Below, piece after piece: positions 53,264 through 62,249 of a stretch of 64,000 nt of DNA. The position numbers were made by a program, and so were the translations under genes. The stretch lies in contig NZ_JALBGV010000019.1 in NCBI RefSeq assembly GCF_023006505.1, forward strand, positions 1 to 64,000, written 5' to 3'. Position 1 is the stretch's first letter, and each line of letters starts with the position of its first letter. The DNA comes from Neorhizobium sp. SHOUNA12A. GTDB lineage: Bacteria > Pseudomonadota > Alphaproteobacteria > Rhizobiales > Rhizobiaceae. The notes under the pieces were generated by a model. The model saw only the letters and a program-made list of their open reading frames with translations. It was not told where the DNA came from and did not search any database.

Positions 53264-54180
53264 TCGACCCTCACGCGCGGATCGATCGAGGCATAAAGCA
53301 TGTCGACCAGGATATTGATGACGAAGATCACGACCGCGACGGCAAAGATCGATGCCTGGACGATCGCGAAGTCGCGTTTCAGAATGCCGTCGATCAGGAG
53401 TTTGCCGATGCCGGGAAACCCGAAGACCACCTCGACGACGCCGCCGCCGCCGGCGAACTGGGCGGCAAGGTCGCCGGTCACCGTGACCGCCGGCAGGAGA
53501 GCATTGCGGAGCGCGTGCACGAAGGTGACCCGTCCGTCACGCGCGCCCTTGGCCCGCGCCGTCCGGACGAATGTCGCATTCAGCGCTTCAATCATCGAGC
53601 CGCGGACGATCTGCACCAGAGTTCCGAAAGGTCGGGCAAACAGACACGCGACGGGCAGCACCCAGTAAATCGGGCCGCCGAAGCCTGACGTCGGCAGAAT
53701 GCGGAAGGTAACCGCAAAAAGAAGCACGCCCATCAGGCCGAGCCAGAAATCCGGCACGCTTGCGGCTGCCTGCGACAGGACATTGACGCCCCGGTCGATC
53801 CAGCCACCGGCATTCACGGCAGCAATGGATCCCATGACGATCGCGGCGGTGAAGGCCAGAGCCAAGGCGATGGCGCCAAGTGCCAGCGTGTTCGGCAGCG
53901 CCTCCAGCACCACGTCCATGGCCGGGCGATTGTGCCAGAGGGACATTCCGAAATCGAGGCTGAGGATATCCCAAGCCCAATCGAAGAACTGGGCCAGGAG
54001 CGAGCGATCGAGCCCAAGACGGATGCGCATGGCTTCGCGCGCCGCATCCGAAGCGTCGACGGGCAGGTAGAGATTGACGGGATCGCCCGTCAACCGCACC
54101 AGGAAGAAGGCGGATGTCATCAGCGCCGCGAGCGCGAGCGCCGCGAAGGCCGCACGTTTCAGGAAATAGGTGAAGGACAT
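53260..54180 (-). CDS. ABC transporter permease, DppB type
   Basis: 306-residue permease. N-terminal helix at 8-30 (KRAAFAALALAALMTSAFFLV), coupling loop TFVRTARAKGARDGRVTFVHALRNALLP, and VVEVVFGFPGIGKLLIDGIL near the end. It closes with DPRVRVE. Its ATG is preceded by GAGGAGAGCGG. It follows the binding-protein gene by 41 bp. Confidence 0.92.
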   Translation of the reverse strand: MSFTYFLKRAAFAALALAALMTSAFFLVRLTGDPVNLYLPVDASDAAREAMRIRLGLDRSLLAQFFDWAWDILSLDFGMSLWHNRPAMDVVLEALPNTLALGAIALALAFTAAIVMGSIAAVNAGGWIDRGVNVLSQAAASVPDFWLGLMGVLLFAVTFRILPTSGFGGPIYWVLPVACLFARPFGTLVQIVRGSMIEALNATFVRTARAKGARDGRVTFVHALRNALLPAVTVTGDLAAQFAGGGGVVEVVFGFPGIGKLLIDGILKRDFAIVQASIFAVAVVIFVINILVDMLYASIDPRVRVE

Positions 54181-54221
54181 CCGCTCTCCTCAAGCGACAT
54201 ACAAGCCGTCGGCCGGGCAGA

Positions 54222-55742
54222 TCAGCGGTAGCTGATCGACTTCAGCTTGATCTCGTTGCCGGCCTGCACATCAGGCGTATAGTTCACGTTCTTGGCGACA
54301 CGGGCGATCGTGACCATGTGAAAGAGCGGTGCGATGTTGACCGTATCGACGGCGATGTACTTGAAGGCTTGCTGGAACAGCTTCTTGCGCTCCTCACCGG
54401 TCGCCTTCGAAGCATCGGCGATCAGCTTGTCGAGACCGGCGTCCGTGATGGTCGACTGGTTGCCATCCGTGGTAAAGCGGTTCGGCAGCGTGAACACGGC
54501 ATCGCCCTCGGCATTGTCGATCTGCGTCTGCAGGATCGAGGGCGGGCGATCCTTGTTCCACGGCTTCAGCAGCCGCTTTAGCCACGGGCTTGTCTCGAGC
54601 ATTTCAAGCCGAGCGTTGAAACCGGCATCCGCCAACATGGCTTGAATAGCCTCCAGGCTTTCGGACGAGTTCGGATAGATGCCGATACGGCCGTAGATGA
54701 CGATCTCCTTGTCGACCGGCACGCCATCCGCCTTGGCGGCCGCAAGCAAGGACTTCGCCTTTTCCGGATCGTAGTTCCAAACGGGAATGTCAGGATTGAA
54801 GCCGAAGACCGATGGTGGCACGACCTGCATCGCCTTTTGAGCGTCCTTGTGGAAGATCGTTCCGATGAGGCCATCCCTGTCGATCGCAAGGTTGAGTGCT
54901 TCGCGAACGCGCTTGTCGTTGAGGGGCGCGATCTGCGCGTCGATCCTCAACAGCGAGGTTTCGGCGTTTGGGAAGGCGTGATCCTGTCCGGTGGTGCCGT
55001 CCTGGGGTGCGATTTCATAGGCGATCTGCGCTTCGCCGGTGTCGACCATCGCCGCCCGCACCGCGGACTCGGAGCGCCAGATGATCGTCGCTTTGGGAAT
55101 TGCAGGCTTGTCGCCCCAATAGCCTTCATAGGCCACGAGACCGACGGACTGGCCGGGCGTCCACGCGACCAGCTTGTAAGGTCCGGTTCCAGCTGGGTTG
55201 CGCGTCTTGGCGTCGCTCGGGGTTGCCGGCGAACCGATGTCCAGGGCGGACAGCTTGTTCGGGAGGATTGGCTCGACAATGTCCGTCTTTATGAGGATGG
55301 TCGTTGGGTTCACGGCTTCTGCATTGAGTTTGATGCCCTTTAGCGTGGCTTGTCCCACTTCGCAGGCGAGCGCCGGATCCTGAGCCCGCTTCAGAGCCGC
55401 GATAACCGCATTGGCATCGAACGCCTTGCCGTCGTGGAAGGTCACGCCTTGGCGCAGCTTGAACTCCCAGGTCAGGCTATCGACCTGCCGCCAGCTGGTG
55501 GCGAGGCTCGGGACGACAGAACCATCCTTGGGGCTGAGATTGACGAGCGCTTCGGTGATGTTGTTGTGCAGAATGCGTGAATTGCCCGAGAGGTCCGTAT
55601 CGCAGGGATCGAGCGATTTCGGCTCGTCCGTCACCACGACCGTCAGTTTGTCCGGGGCCGCGCGAGCGGGAATTGCGACGCTTGCCGCCAACGACATTGC
55701 AAGCCCCATGCTCAACGCATGGATACCCATGATCTTCTTCAT
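54222..55742 (-). CDS. ABC substrate-binding protein, family 5
   Basis: 506-residue periplasmic binding protein. The signal peptide covers about residues 1-29 (cut after ARAA). The mature start DKLTVVVTDEPKSLDPCD, then HNNITEALVNLSPKDG and TFHDGKAFDANAV, places it in the DppA/OppA group. ATG 55742 has GGAGG; the frame is open 22 codons more upstream. It leads the third peptide-type ABC operon and is divergent from an IclR regulator. Cargo unknown. Confidence 0.92.
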   Translation of the reverse strand: MKKIMGIHALSMGLAMSLAASVAIPARAAPDKLTVVVTDEPKSLDPCDTDLSGNSRILHNNITEALVNLSPKDGSVVPSLATSWRQVDSLTWEFKLRQGVTFHDGKAFDANAVIAALKRAQDPALACEVGQATLKGIKLNAEAVNPTTILIKTDIVEPILPNKLSALDIGSPATPSDAKTRNPAGTGPYKLVAWTPGQSVGLVAYEGYWGDKPAIPKATIIWRSESAVRAAMVDTGEAQIAYEIAPQDGTTGQDHAFPNAETSLLRIDAQIAPLNDKRVREALNLAIDRDGLIGTIFHKDAQKAMQVVPPSVFGFNPDIPVWNYDPEKAKSLLAAAKADGVPVDKEIVIYGRIGIYPNSSESLEAIQAMLADAGFNARLEMLETSPWLKRLLKPWNKDRPPSILQTQIDNAEGDAVFTLPNRFTTDGNQSTITDAGLDKLIADASKATGEERKKLFQQAFKYIAVDTVNIAPLFHMVTIARVAKNVNYTPDVQAGNEIKLKSISYR

Positions 55743-55864
55743 AAAAGCCCTCCTCCAAATCCAATCGAACCGCATACGGCGCTTCGGTGATCTCTTCCTC
55801 AAAGTCATCCGGGTCCGCGGGGACAGCCGCGCTCAAATGGCTTTACTTCCTCCTGCAAGTGCGT

Positions 55865-55882
55865 AGTGTCAAATATGACACT
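55865..55882. promoter_or_regulatory. Palindrome in the divergent IclR / ABC promoter region
   Basis: AGTGTCA (55865-55871) and TGACACT (55876-55882) form a perfect dyad around AATA. It lies 122 bases upstream of the binding-protein start and 71 bases before the IclR start at 55953, where an IclR dimer could control both directions. Confidence 0.62.
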
Positions 55883-55952
55883 TGCGACCCCAACATGCTC
55901 GTTCGATCTCAAGAAGTCAAGGCAAGCAATCCGCATATGGAATTTGAAGTTC

Positions 55953-56738
55953 ATGATTGAACCAAAGCATGGGTCTCCGGTGGTGGAAAAGACGGCGCAT
56001 CTACTGGAGGCGGTCGCCGATGCGAGGACCGGGATTTCGCTCGGCGCATTGGTCGATCAGCTCGGAGTGCCTCGTTCGACCGTATACCGCATCCTCAATT
56101 CACTGACCGCACATGGGCTTGTGGCTCGGGTGAATGGCGGAGCTTCCTACGAGCTGGGGCCGAAATTCGTGCAGCTCGCGCGGCGTATTTCGCCCGGCGC
56201 GGATAGGGTGACGCTGATCGAGGCGGCGAGGCCGATCCTGGCGGCCGCGGCCGACGGGATCTACGAATCCTTCAGGCTGGCGGCACCCGAAGGTAATGAA
56301 ATGATGACGATATTTGCGGCTTCCAGCCCTGGCGACTACGCCCTGTTCATCAAGGTCGGCGGGCGTTCGCGCAAGCATGTCGGTGCAGCCGGCAAGCTTG
56401 CTCTGGCCTATTCCGACTACAACGAGATCGAGGTCTACTGCGCCGGCGGGCTGGAGGCCCGGACGCCGTATACGATCACCGATCCTGAGACGTTGAAGGA
56501 AGCGCTCGCTGAAATTCGCCGCAGCGGAAGTGCGGAAGACAATCAGGAATCCAATCTAGGCCTGCGAGCTTTCGCCGCTCCCATATTCGATTCAGCAAGT
56601 CGCTTGGTCGCCACCGTCAGCGTGCCGTTCATCGGCGAGGCGACGCCGGAGCGCGCTCGATCAATCAAGCGCGAGGTCCTCGACGCCGCTGCCATGGTGA
56701 TGAAGGCTATCAACGGCATTCATCCAATGTCCAAATAA
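55953..56738 (+). CDS. IclR family transcriptional regulator
   Basis: 261-residue regulator. The winged helix-turn-helix is at residues 8-70 (VEKTAHLLEAVADARTGISLGALVDQLGVPRSTVYRILNSL) and the effector-binding domain at 85-250 (LIEAARPILAAAADGIYESFRLA, RSRKHVGAAGKLALA). The frame is open to GTG 55866, but that start lies inside a palindrome and adds unlike residues, so ATG 55953 is preferred despite a weak ribosome site. It probably controls the divergent ABC operon and the RraA-like gene 72 bp downstream. Confidence 0.88.
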   Translation: MIEPKHGSPVVEKTAHLLEAVADARTGISLGALVDQLGVPRSTVYRILNSLTAHGLVARVNGGASYELGPKFVQLARRISPGADRVTLIEAARPILAAAADGIYESFRLAAPEGNEMMTIFAASSPGDYALFIKVGGRSRKHVGAAGKLALAYSDYNEIEVYCAGGLEARTPYTITDPETLKEALAEIRRSGSAEDNQESNLGLRAFAAPIFDSASRLVATVSVPFIGEATPERARSIKREVLDAAAMVMKAINGIHPMSK

Positions 56739-56810
56739 GAGACTAAAAATTCTTTATTGAACTATCGTGTCGTTATGCTAGACCTCGCAGCCCGACAAAC
56801 GGAGGTTATC

Positions 56811-57533
56811 ATGACGGCTTTGGACCCATTGGTTTACGCAAAGCTTTTGCGGACAAATTCTGCGACCCTGAGTAGCTTGCTGCTGAAGCGTGGGCTCAGG
56901 AACACCGCGGTTCGCGGCGTGCGACCGCTGGCCACCGCCGCCAAGCCGATGATCGGCCCGGCCGTCACCGTTCGCTACATTCCAGCCCGAGAGGATATCG
57001 ACGGCTCGACCTACAGTTCCGATCCGTCCAACCAGCAGCGCAAGGCGATCGACACGATGCCCGAGGGGCACGTCCTCGTGTTCGATTGCCGCTCGCTGGC
57101 GGAGATTGCCGGGATTGGCGCGATGCTGGCTCGGCGCCTTGTCTACCGCGGATGCGCTGGCCTTGTGCTGGATGGCGGCGTTCGCGACACGGCCGATATC
57201 GCCCAGCTCGGGCTCCCGACCTATTGCATGGGCCCGGCGGCGCCGGCCAATCTGGTTGCCCACCACGCCTCGGATATGAACCAGCCGATCGCCTGCGGCG
57301 GTGTTGCGGTTTATCCCGACGATATCATCTTCGGCGACAGCGAGGCTGTCATCGTCATCCCTCGGGAATATGTGAACGAGATCGCTGACGAGGCCGTTGC
57401 AATGGAGGAGCAGGAGGAGTTCCTGAAGCTGGAGATCGAGTCTGGCAAATCGACACTTGGCGTCTATCCGCCAAACAAGGAAACCCTCGAGCGGTTCGAG
57501 GTTTGGCGTAAGGCTCGTGTTGACGCCGTTTGA
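56811..57533 (+). CDS. RraA-like / HMG-CHA aldolase family protein
   Basis: 240-residue protein of the RraA/MenG fold family. The diagnostic stretch GIGAMLARRLVYRGCAGLVLDGGVRD (residues 101-126) supplies the conserved D121, R125 and D126 used by 4-hydroxy-4-methyl-2-oxoglutarate/4-carboxy-4-hydroxy-2-oxoadipate aldolases. E. coli RraA, which lacks aldolase use, regulates RNase E instead. In this context, next to IclR and an ABC importer, a catabolic pyruvate aldolase or oxaloacetate decarboxylase role is more likely. GGAGG precedes ATG 56811. Confidence 0.85.
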   Translation: MTALDPLVYAKLLRTNSATLSSLLLKRGLRNTAVRGVRPLATAAKPMIGPAVTVRYIPAREDIDGSTYSSDPSNQQRKAIDTMPEGHVLVFDCRSLAEIAGIGAMLARRLVYRGCAGLVLDGGVRDTADIAQLGLPTYCMGPAAPANLVAHHASDMNQPIACGGVAVYPDDIIFGDSEAVIVIPREYVNEIADEAVAMEEQEEFLKLEIESGKSTLGVYPPNKETLERFEVWRKARVDAV

Positions 57534-57758
57534 CGCCTACAATTGCCAACGTCCGGCTGGTTCAGTCCAGTAACTTACCGAGCGGTGATGTCAGGTTAAC
57601 TGCAGCTGAAAGATTTTGCGGCCATCTCGCCGTCATGAGCCAGAGTCCGGTCAGCTTGCGGCGTAAGCCGCCAAGCCTCGAGCGAGATTGACGCGGGGGC
57701 TGCGGGCACTGATAGCGGTTCGCCGATCAGGAGCCCGTCTTGCGCCGGCGTGACCTTC

Positions 57759-58181
57759 CTAGCCGTTCCACGGATTGATCATATCAATACCGAAACCTTC
57801 AAAATCTTTGGTGTTGCGCGTCGCGAAGGTGAGATGGTGTGCTATCGCGGTGGCGGCGATTAATCCGTCCATTGAAGCCAGTCCGCGGCCACTCTGTTTG
57901 GCAAATGCCATGAGATCGCCCCATGATAGGGCGACAGGCTCTTCCACCGGAATCACCCGCCCCTCGAAACGCTGCGGCAGGTCATGCGAAAGCCATTCCG
58001 CCAGAGTGTCGCGTTTTCGCCCGCTGTCCATCAAAGCGACGCCTCGGCGGATTTCTGCGATTGATATGATGCTGATATAGGCGCGGTCTTCGTCGAGTCC
58101 GCCAAGCCACTCTAAAACGCGTGCGTCGGGACGGGGCTTTGTTACTTCAGACAGAACGTTGGTGTCGATGAGCAGTCTCAC
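57759..58181 (-). CDS. VapC/FitB-type PIN-domain toxin
   Basis: 140-residue PIN-domain ribonuclease. Acidic active-site residues D6 (LLIDTNVLSE), E43 (ISIAEIRRG), D105 (SMDGLIAATA) and D126 (RNTKDF) are all present, so it should cleave RNA. The GTG start overlaps the antitoxin stop by four bases (GTGA), normal for such modules. The pattern IDTNVLSE...WL...P-F-GR matches the FitB subgroup. A cognate antitoxin is encoded immediately upstream. Confidence 0.92.
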   Translation of the reverse strand: MRLLIDTNVLSEVTKPRPDARVLEWLGGLDEDRAYISIISIAEIRRGVALMDSGRKRDTLAEWLSHDLPQRFEGRVIPVEEPVALSWGDLMAFAKQSGRGLASMDGLIAATAIAHHLTFATRNTKDFEGFGIDMINPWNG

Positions 58182-58444
58182 AGCGGCAGGTCACGTGGCT
58201 CATCGCGTTCACGATCCAGATCCAAGCCGGCACCGCGGAGCGGCGAGTCCATGAGGAATTCTGCAAGTGATCCTTTGCGTGCTATTTTCCGCTGCCATTC
58301 TTCCGCCGAAACGACAACCACGCTTGGTTTTCCGTTCCGCGTGATTGTCTGGGGCGCTGATTGTGCTCGCTCGATGACCTCGGAGAGTTTTGCTTTGGCG
58401 CCAGCGACCGTCCAGATCCTATCATCGTGTGCTGATGGCCGCAT
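58178..58444 (-). CDS. Phd/YefM-type antitoxin
   Basis: 88-residue antitoxin. The N-terminal Phd/YefM DNA-binding fold reads WTVAGAKAKLSEVIERAQSAPQTITRNGKPSVVVVSAEEWQR, followed by a C-terminal toxin-binding tail (LAEFLMDSPLRGAGLDLDRERD). The ATG at 58444 has CAGGAG; the frame is open to 58564 without support. It should bind the PIN toxin and autoregulate through the direct repeats just upstream. Confidence 0.9.
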   Translation of the reverse strand: MRPSAHDDRIWTVAGAKAKLSEVIERAQSAPQTITRNGKPSVVVVSAEEWQRKIARKGSLAEFLMDSPLRGAGLDLDRERDEPRDLPL

Positions 58445-58454
58445 TGCTCGCTCC

Positions 58455-58480
58455 TGACTATAATGACCATCATGACTATA
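58455..58480. promoter_or_regulatory. Direct repeats upstream of the antitoxin, probable autoregulatory site
   Basis: TGACTATA at 58455-58462 and again at 58473-58480, 18 bases apart. They lie 11-36 bases upstream of the antitoxin start (minus strand), where toxin-antitoxin complexes usually bind. Confidence 0.55.
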
Positions 58481-58533
58481 TGAGGCGGTGAGCTCGAGCG
58501 CAAGCCTTCGCAGCAATTCGTTCGCTGAAAAAA

Positions 58534-58974
58534 CTAGATAACGCCTTTGCTGAAAATGAAGCATCCATAGGGGCCTGGATCGGAGGTTCTTACGATCGCA
58601 AACGATTTTTTTGCTTCTTCGTAAAAAGTGAAACGCTCCAATGCCTCCATTTGGACGGGTCGTCCTTCAGCTTGATCTATGACCTTCTGTATTGTCGCGA
58701 AGATTGGCGCCTGACCAGCGACGTCACCGACAACTTGCATCCGTTTCACCGGTGCGTCGACGAAGGTATCAAGAGGAAAGAGTTTCAGAACAGCTTCCGC
58801 AAGACGCTCGAGGCCGCAGCCGGAAACGTCGATGAGACGGCTGTAGGTTGTATGTCGGGCGATTGTCTGTGCGGGATGGTTGATGTCGCACAAGACCAGT
58901 TGGTCGCCGTGCCCCATCAGCATCAAAGCATGCATCAGTTCAGCATTTAACACCGGATCGATTCCCCTCAGCAC
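58534..58974 (-). CDS. RbsD/FucU family sugar mutarotase
   Basis: 146-residue mutarotase that interconverts sugar anomers. The opening MLRGIDPVLNAELMHALMLM and the active-site stretch GHGDQLVLCDINHPAQ (H22, D30) are typical of FucU, as is the end RTSDPGPYGCFIFSKGV. FucU acts on L-fucose, and homologues on other L-sugars. The start is GTG 58974 with GGGAG. It is divergent from a sugar ABC operon, so its substrate is likely the imported sugar. The following TA module is on the same strand but 90 bp away. Confidence 0.9.
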   Translation of the reverse strand: MLRGIDPVLNAELMHALMLMGHGDQLVLCDINHPAQTIARHTTYSRLIDVSGCGLERLAEAVLKLFPLDTFVDAPVKRMQVVGDVAGQAPIFATIQKVIDQAEGRPVQMEALERFTFYEEAKKSFAIVRTSDPGPYGCFIFSKGVI

Positions 58975-59007
58975 CTCGTTATTCTCCCTCTGGATCAGAT
59001 CAATTCT

Positions 59008-59275
59008 TTACGAATGAAGGAATGTTTGTAATGTTCGTAACTGCAGCGGTCTCCTCCGTGCATTTTTTTCTCCGTTATCCCTGGCGATCTAGATAGATTG
59101 CGGCTTTTCACTGGCTCAGCGAAGCCGCTGAGAATGCGCCCCGGCAGGTACCAAAGAAATCTCGACCGAGAGACTTTACAATATTTTGCCACTATGTGAA
59201 GTCTATGGGGCGGATGACGTCCTCCCAAGATAAGCCGGATGGCGACAGGTCTAGCTGATGGCTTTACCTGTCGCC
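59008..59275. promoter_or_regulatory. Divergent control region with three inverted repeats
   Basis: The region between fucU-like and the sugar ABC genes carries TTACGAA / TTCGTAA (59008-59014, 59034-59040; 19-base gap), CTCAGCG / CGCTGAG (59115-59121, 59126-59132; four-base loop) and GGCGACAGGT / ACCTGTCGCC (59241-59250, 59266-59275; 15-base loop). The last is a perfect 10-bp stem 65 bases before the ATPase start and might be an operator or a leader structure. No regulator gene lies within the visible cluster. Confidence 0.5.
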
Positions 59276-59339
59276 GCCCTCCAGGAGGATCGATCAAACG
59301 GCGCGAGGAGTGCGCGGCGCCGCAGGAGGAGGACAGCTT

Positions 59340-60401
59340 TTGGCATCGATGAATATCGTCAATGTCGGAAAGGCCTATGGAAGCCTGACGGTGATCCATG
59401 GTGTTTCCGTCGAAATTCCCGACGGCGAATTCGTCGTTCTGGTGGGGCCGTCCGGTTGCGGAAAATCGACACTGCTGCGCATGGTCGCCGGTCTCGAGCC
59501 GATAACTTTCGGAGATATTCGCATCGACGGCAAGGTGGTCAACGACCTGCCGCCGAAGGACCGCGATATCGCCATGGTATTTCAGAGCTATGCGCTCTAT
59601 CCGCATAAAACGGTGGCCGAGAACATGGGTTTCGCCCTGAAGATGCGCGGCGAGACCAGGGCGGATATTGACGAGCGCGTGCGCAAGGCTGCCGAGATAC
59701 TCGACCTGATGCCGTATCTTGCGCGTTATCCCCGCCAGCTTTCCGGGGGCCAGCGCCAGCGTGTGGCGATGGGAAGGGCGATCGTGCGCGATCCCAAGGT
59801 GTTCCTGTTCGATGAGCCGCTCTCCAACCTCGACGCCAAGCTGCGCGTACAGATGCGCGCCGAGATCAAGGAATTGCAGCGGCGGCTGGCGACGACCATG
59901 ATCTATGTGACGCACGATCAGGTGGAGGCCATGACCATGGCCGACCGGATCGTGGTGCTGCGCGACGGACGCGTCGAGCAGATCGGTTCGCCGCGGACGC
60001 TCTACGATACGCCGGCAAACACCTTCGTTGCCGGTTTCATCGGCTCCCCGTCGATGAACCTGATCAAGGGGCATATCCGCGCCGCCGCGGAGCCGTTCTT
60101 CGAGACCGATGAGGGCATTCGACTGCCGCTCGACCGCGCGCCTGCGGGTTCGGACGGGCGGCCGGCTTTTTACGGCATCCGGCCGGAGCATTTCACGCTC
60201 GGCGGCGCGGTCAGCGCCCACGTGACGGTCGTGGAATCGACCGGATCGGAAACGCAGGTCTTTGCAAAGCTCGGGCAGCAGAAGATCATCGGTGTTTTTC
60301 GCGACCGCATCGAGGAACCCTCGGACCACGTGATCGCGATGACGCCGAACGCGACCCTCGTCCATCTGTTCGATGCCGAGAGCGGACTAAGGCTCGACTG
60401 A
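59340..60401 (+). CDS. Sugar ABC ATPase, MalK/UgpC type
   Basis: 353-residue CUT1-class ATPase. Walker [10 protein letters not shown]-loop [12 protein letters not shown], signature [17 protein letters not shown], Walker [28 protein letters not shown], and the C-terminal regulatory domain from about 240 ([21 protein letters not shown]). TTG 59340 is chosen because AGGAGGAGG lies seven bases upstream; ATG 59349 would be 16 bases away. It is the first gene of the plus-strand sugar operon. Confidence 0.92.
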   Translation: MASMNIVNVGKAYGSLTVIHGVSVEIPDGEFVVLVGPSGCGKSTLLRMVAGLEPITFGDIRIDGKVVNDLPPKDRDIAMVFQSYALYPHKTVAENMGFALKMRGETRADIDERVRKAAEILDLMPYLARYPRQLSGGQRQRVAMGRAIVRDPKVFLFDEPLSNLDAKLRVQMRAEIKELQRRLATTMIYVTHDQVEAMTMADRIVVLRDGRVEQIGSPRTLYDTPANTFVAGFIGSPSMNLIKGHIRAAAEPFFETDEGIRLPLDRAPAGSDGRPAFYGIRPEHFTLGGAVSAHVTVVESTGSETQVFAKLGQQKIIGVFRDRIEEPSDHVIAMTPNATLVHLFDAESGLRLD

Positions 60402-60477
60402 GAGTTTGGCCGGCGCTTCGAGGAGGGGGCGCCGGCAGCCACGAACGGTGGCGTTCTATCAAAGGGAGGAGACCCAC

Positions 60478-62139
60478 ATGAAAGTCAGTGATTTCGAGAG
60501 AATGATGGCGATCGGCCTCAGCCGGCGCGCCATTCTGAAGACGAGTGCAAGCCTCGGTGCAGTGGCTGCAACGAGCGGCATGCTCGGTTTGCCTGGAACG
60601 GCCTTTGCGCAGGATGCGTCGCTGCGTAGCCAGATCCTGCAGGTGCCGGGCGTCGGCAAAGGGTCTCCAACCGACGCCGATTGGCAGAAGGTCGGTGGGA
60701 TGTGCCTGGAAGCGACGAAGAAGAGCGTGAAACAGGGCGAGTTCGCTGGCGTCCAGCTGTCTTTCATGGGGCTGAACAACCAGAACCTGCATAACGTCTT
60801 GTTCCGGGGCTTCCTCAAGCCTTGGGAAGACTATACCGGCGCCAGGATCACGTGGATCGACCTCGCGCAAGCCGACTACAGTCCACGCCTGCAGCAGGCG
60901 ATCGCCACGGGTACGGTCGATTTCGACCTGCTCGAAATGGGCGCGCCGTTCGAGGGCGATGTCTGCGGCAAGGGGCTGGCGTCGGAGATGCCGGACTGGG
61001 TCAAGGCCCAGATCGACATGGACGACTATGTCGACTACCTCAAGGCGCCGGTCGGCACCTGGGACGGCAAGACCTACCGCGTCTCGGTCGATGGCGATTG
61101 CCACAACTTCAACTACCGCACCGACTACTTCACCGATGCCGGCCTCGCGAAAGCCTGGAAGGACGAAGGCCACCAGGGTGAGTGGGGTGTTCCAAAGACC
61201 TGGCAGAAGGTTCAGGAGGTCACCAAGTTCCTCAAGGGCAAGACCGTCGGCGGCATGGAAGCGGTCGGCTATCTCGACGCGCCCAAGGCTTGGGGCGGTT
61301 TCGGCTTCTACTTCCTCGGCAGCCGCGCCACCGCCTATGCCAAGCATCCCAATGACAAGGCCTGGCTATTCGACACCGATACGATGAAGCCGCGGATCAA
61401 CAACCCGGCATGGGTCCGCGCGATCCAGGACATCATCGACGCCCTACCATCGGAAGCGGGCGACCAGCTCAATGCCGACCCGGGCACGACAGCCTTCCAG
61501 CAATTTCTGGCCGGCACCGGTTCCATGGTTTCCTGGTGGGGGGACGTGGGCGCAAGCGCGCGCACCAGCGACAGCTCCGTCGTCGGGGAGACCATCGGCT
61601 TCGATATTCTTCCGGGATCGGATGATGTCTACAACACCAAGACCGGCAAATGGGAAAAGCTCGCAAGCGGACCGAACCATGCGCCGAACATGGCCTATCT
61701 CGGATGGGGCGTCTATGTGATGGCTCGGGTCGATAGAGACGAGAAAAAGAAGAGGGCGGCATGGAGTGCGGCCGCCCATCTTGGCGGCAAGGACCTGGCG
61801 CTCTGGACGGCCGCCTATCCATCCGGCTTCCAGTGCTATCGTAAAAGCCAGTTCAACATCAAGGAATGGGTGTCGGCCGGTTACGACGAGGCGTTCATCT
61901 CAGGCTATCTCGCTTCGCAGTCGAATTCCTACAACCACCCGAACGCTGCAATCGAGCCGCGCATTCCGGGCATCTTCCAGTATTACAGCGTCGCGGAAGA
62001 CGAACTCGCCAAGGTATTCGCCGGACGGGCGACCGCTCAGGCCGGTGCCGATGCGATTGCTGCGGCATGGGAAAAGATCACTGATCAGCTCGGCCGCGAC
62101 AAGCAGCTCGCGCTCTACAAGGCCTCGCTCGGGGCCTGA
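60478..62139 (+). CDS. Large sugar ABC substrate-binding protein with Tat-like signal
   Basis: 553-residue binding protein, longer than the usual 400-430 residues of family 1. The leader SRRAILKTSASLGAVAATSG (RR at about 20-21) is a twin-arginine signal ending at FAQA. The mature chain holds a 90-residue insertion-rich N-terminus, then NYRTDYFTDAGLAKAWKDEGHQGEWGVPKTW and the SMVSWWGDVGASART region. Several W/F/Y residues suit carbohydrate stacking. Start ATG 60478 has GGGAGGAG. Probably delivers an L-fucose-related sugar to the following permeases. Confidence 0.9.
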   Translation: MKVSDFERMMAIGLSRRAILKTSASLGAVAATSGMLGLPGTAFAQDASLRSQILQVPGVGKGSPTDADWQKVGGMCLEATKKSVKQGEFAGVQLSFMGLNNQNLHNVLFRGFLKPWEDYTGARITWIDLAQADYSPRLQQAIATGTVDFDLLEMGAPFEGDVCGKGLASEMPDWVKAQIDMDDYVDYLKAPVGTWDGKTYRVSVDGDCHNFNYRTDYFTDAGLAKAWKDEGHQGEWGVPKTWQKVQEVTKFLKGKTVGGMEAVGYLDAPKAWGGFGFYFLGSRATAYAKHPNDKAWLFDTDTMKPRINNPAWVRAIQDIIDALPSEAGDQLNADPGTTAFQQFLAGTGSMVSWWGDVGASARTSDSSVVGETIGFDILPGSDDVYNTKTGKWEKLASGPNHAPNMAYLGWGVYVMARVDRDEKKKRAAWSAAAHLGGKDLALWTAAYPSGFQCYRKSQFNIKEWVSAGYDEAFISGYLASQSNSYNHPNAAIEPRIPGIFQYYSVAEDELAKVFAGRATAQAGADAIAAAWEKITDQLGRDKQLALYKASLGA

Positions 62140-62175
62140 CACCCGCGGGGCAGTTTCGGCTGTCTCCTTAATGAT

Positions 62176-62205
62176 CTCAGGCGGCGCAGAGTCGTGTCGC
62201 CTGAG
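62176..62205 (+). terminator. Intercistronic hairpin after the binding-protein gene
   Basis: Arms CTCAGGCG (62176-62183) and CGCCTGAG (62198-62205) with a 14-base loop, in the 110-bp gap between the binding-protein stop and the first permease. No T-tract. As in the arabinose-type operon, it may protect the upstream message. Confidence 0.6.
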
Positions 62206-62249
62206 CCTCTGCCCGCTTCAGCACGCCTTCTGCCCCAAGGGTCTTGCCT

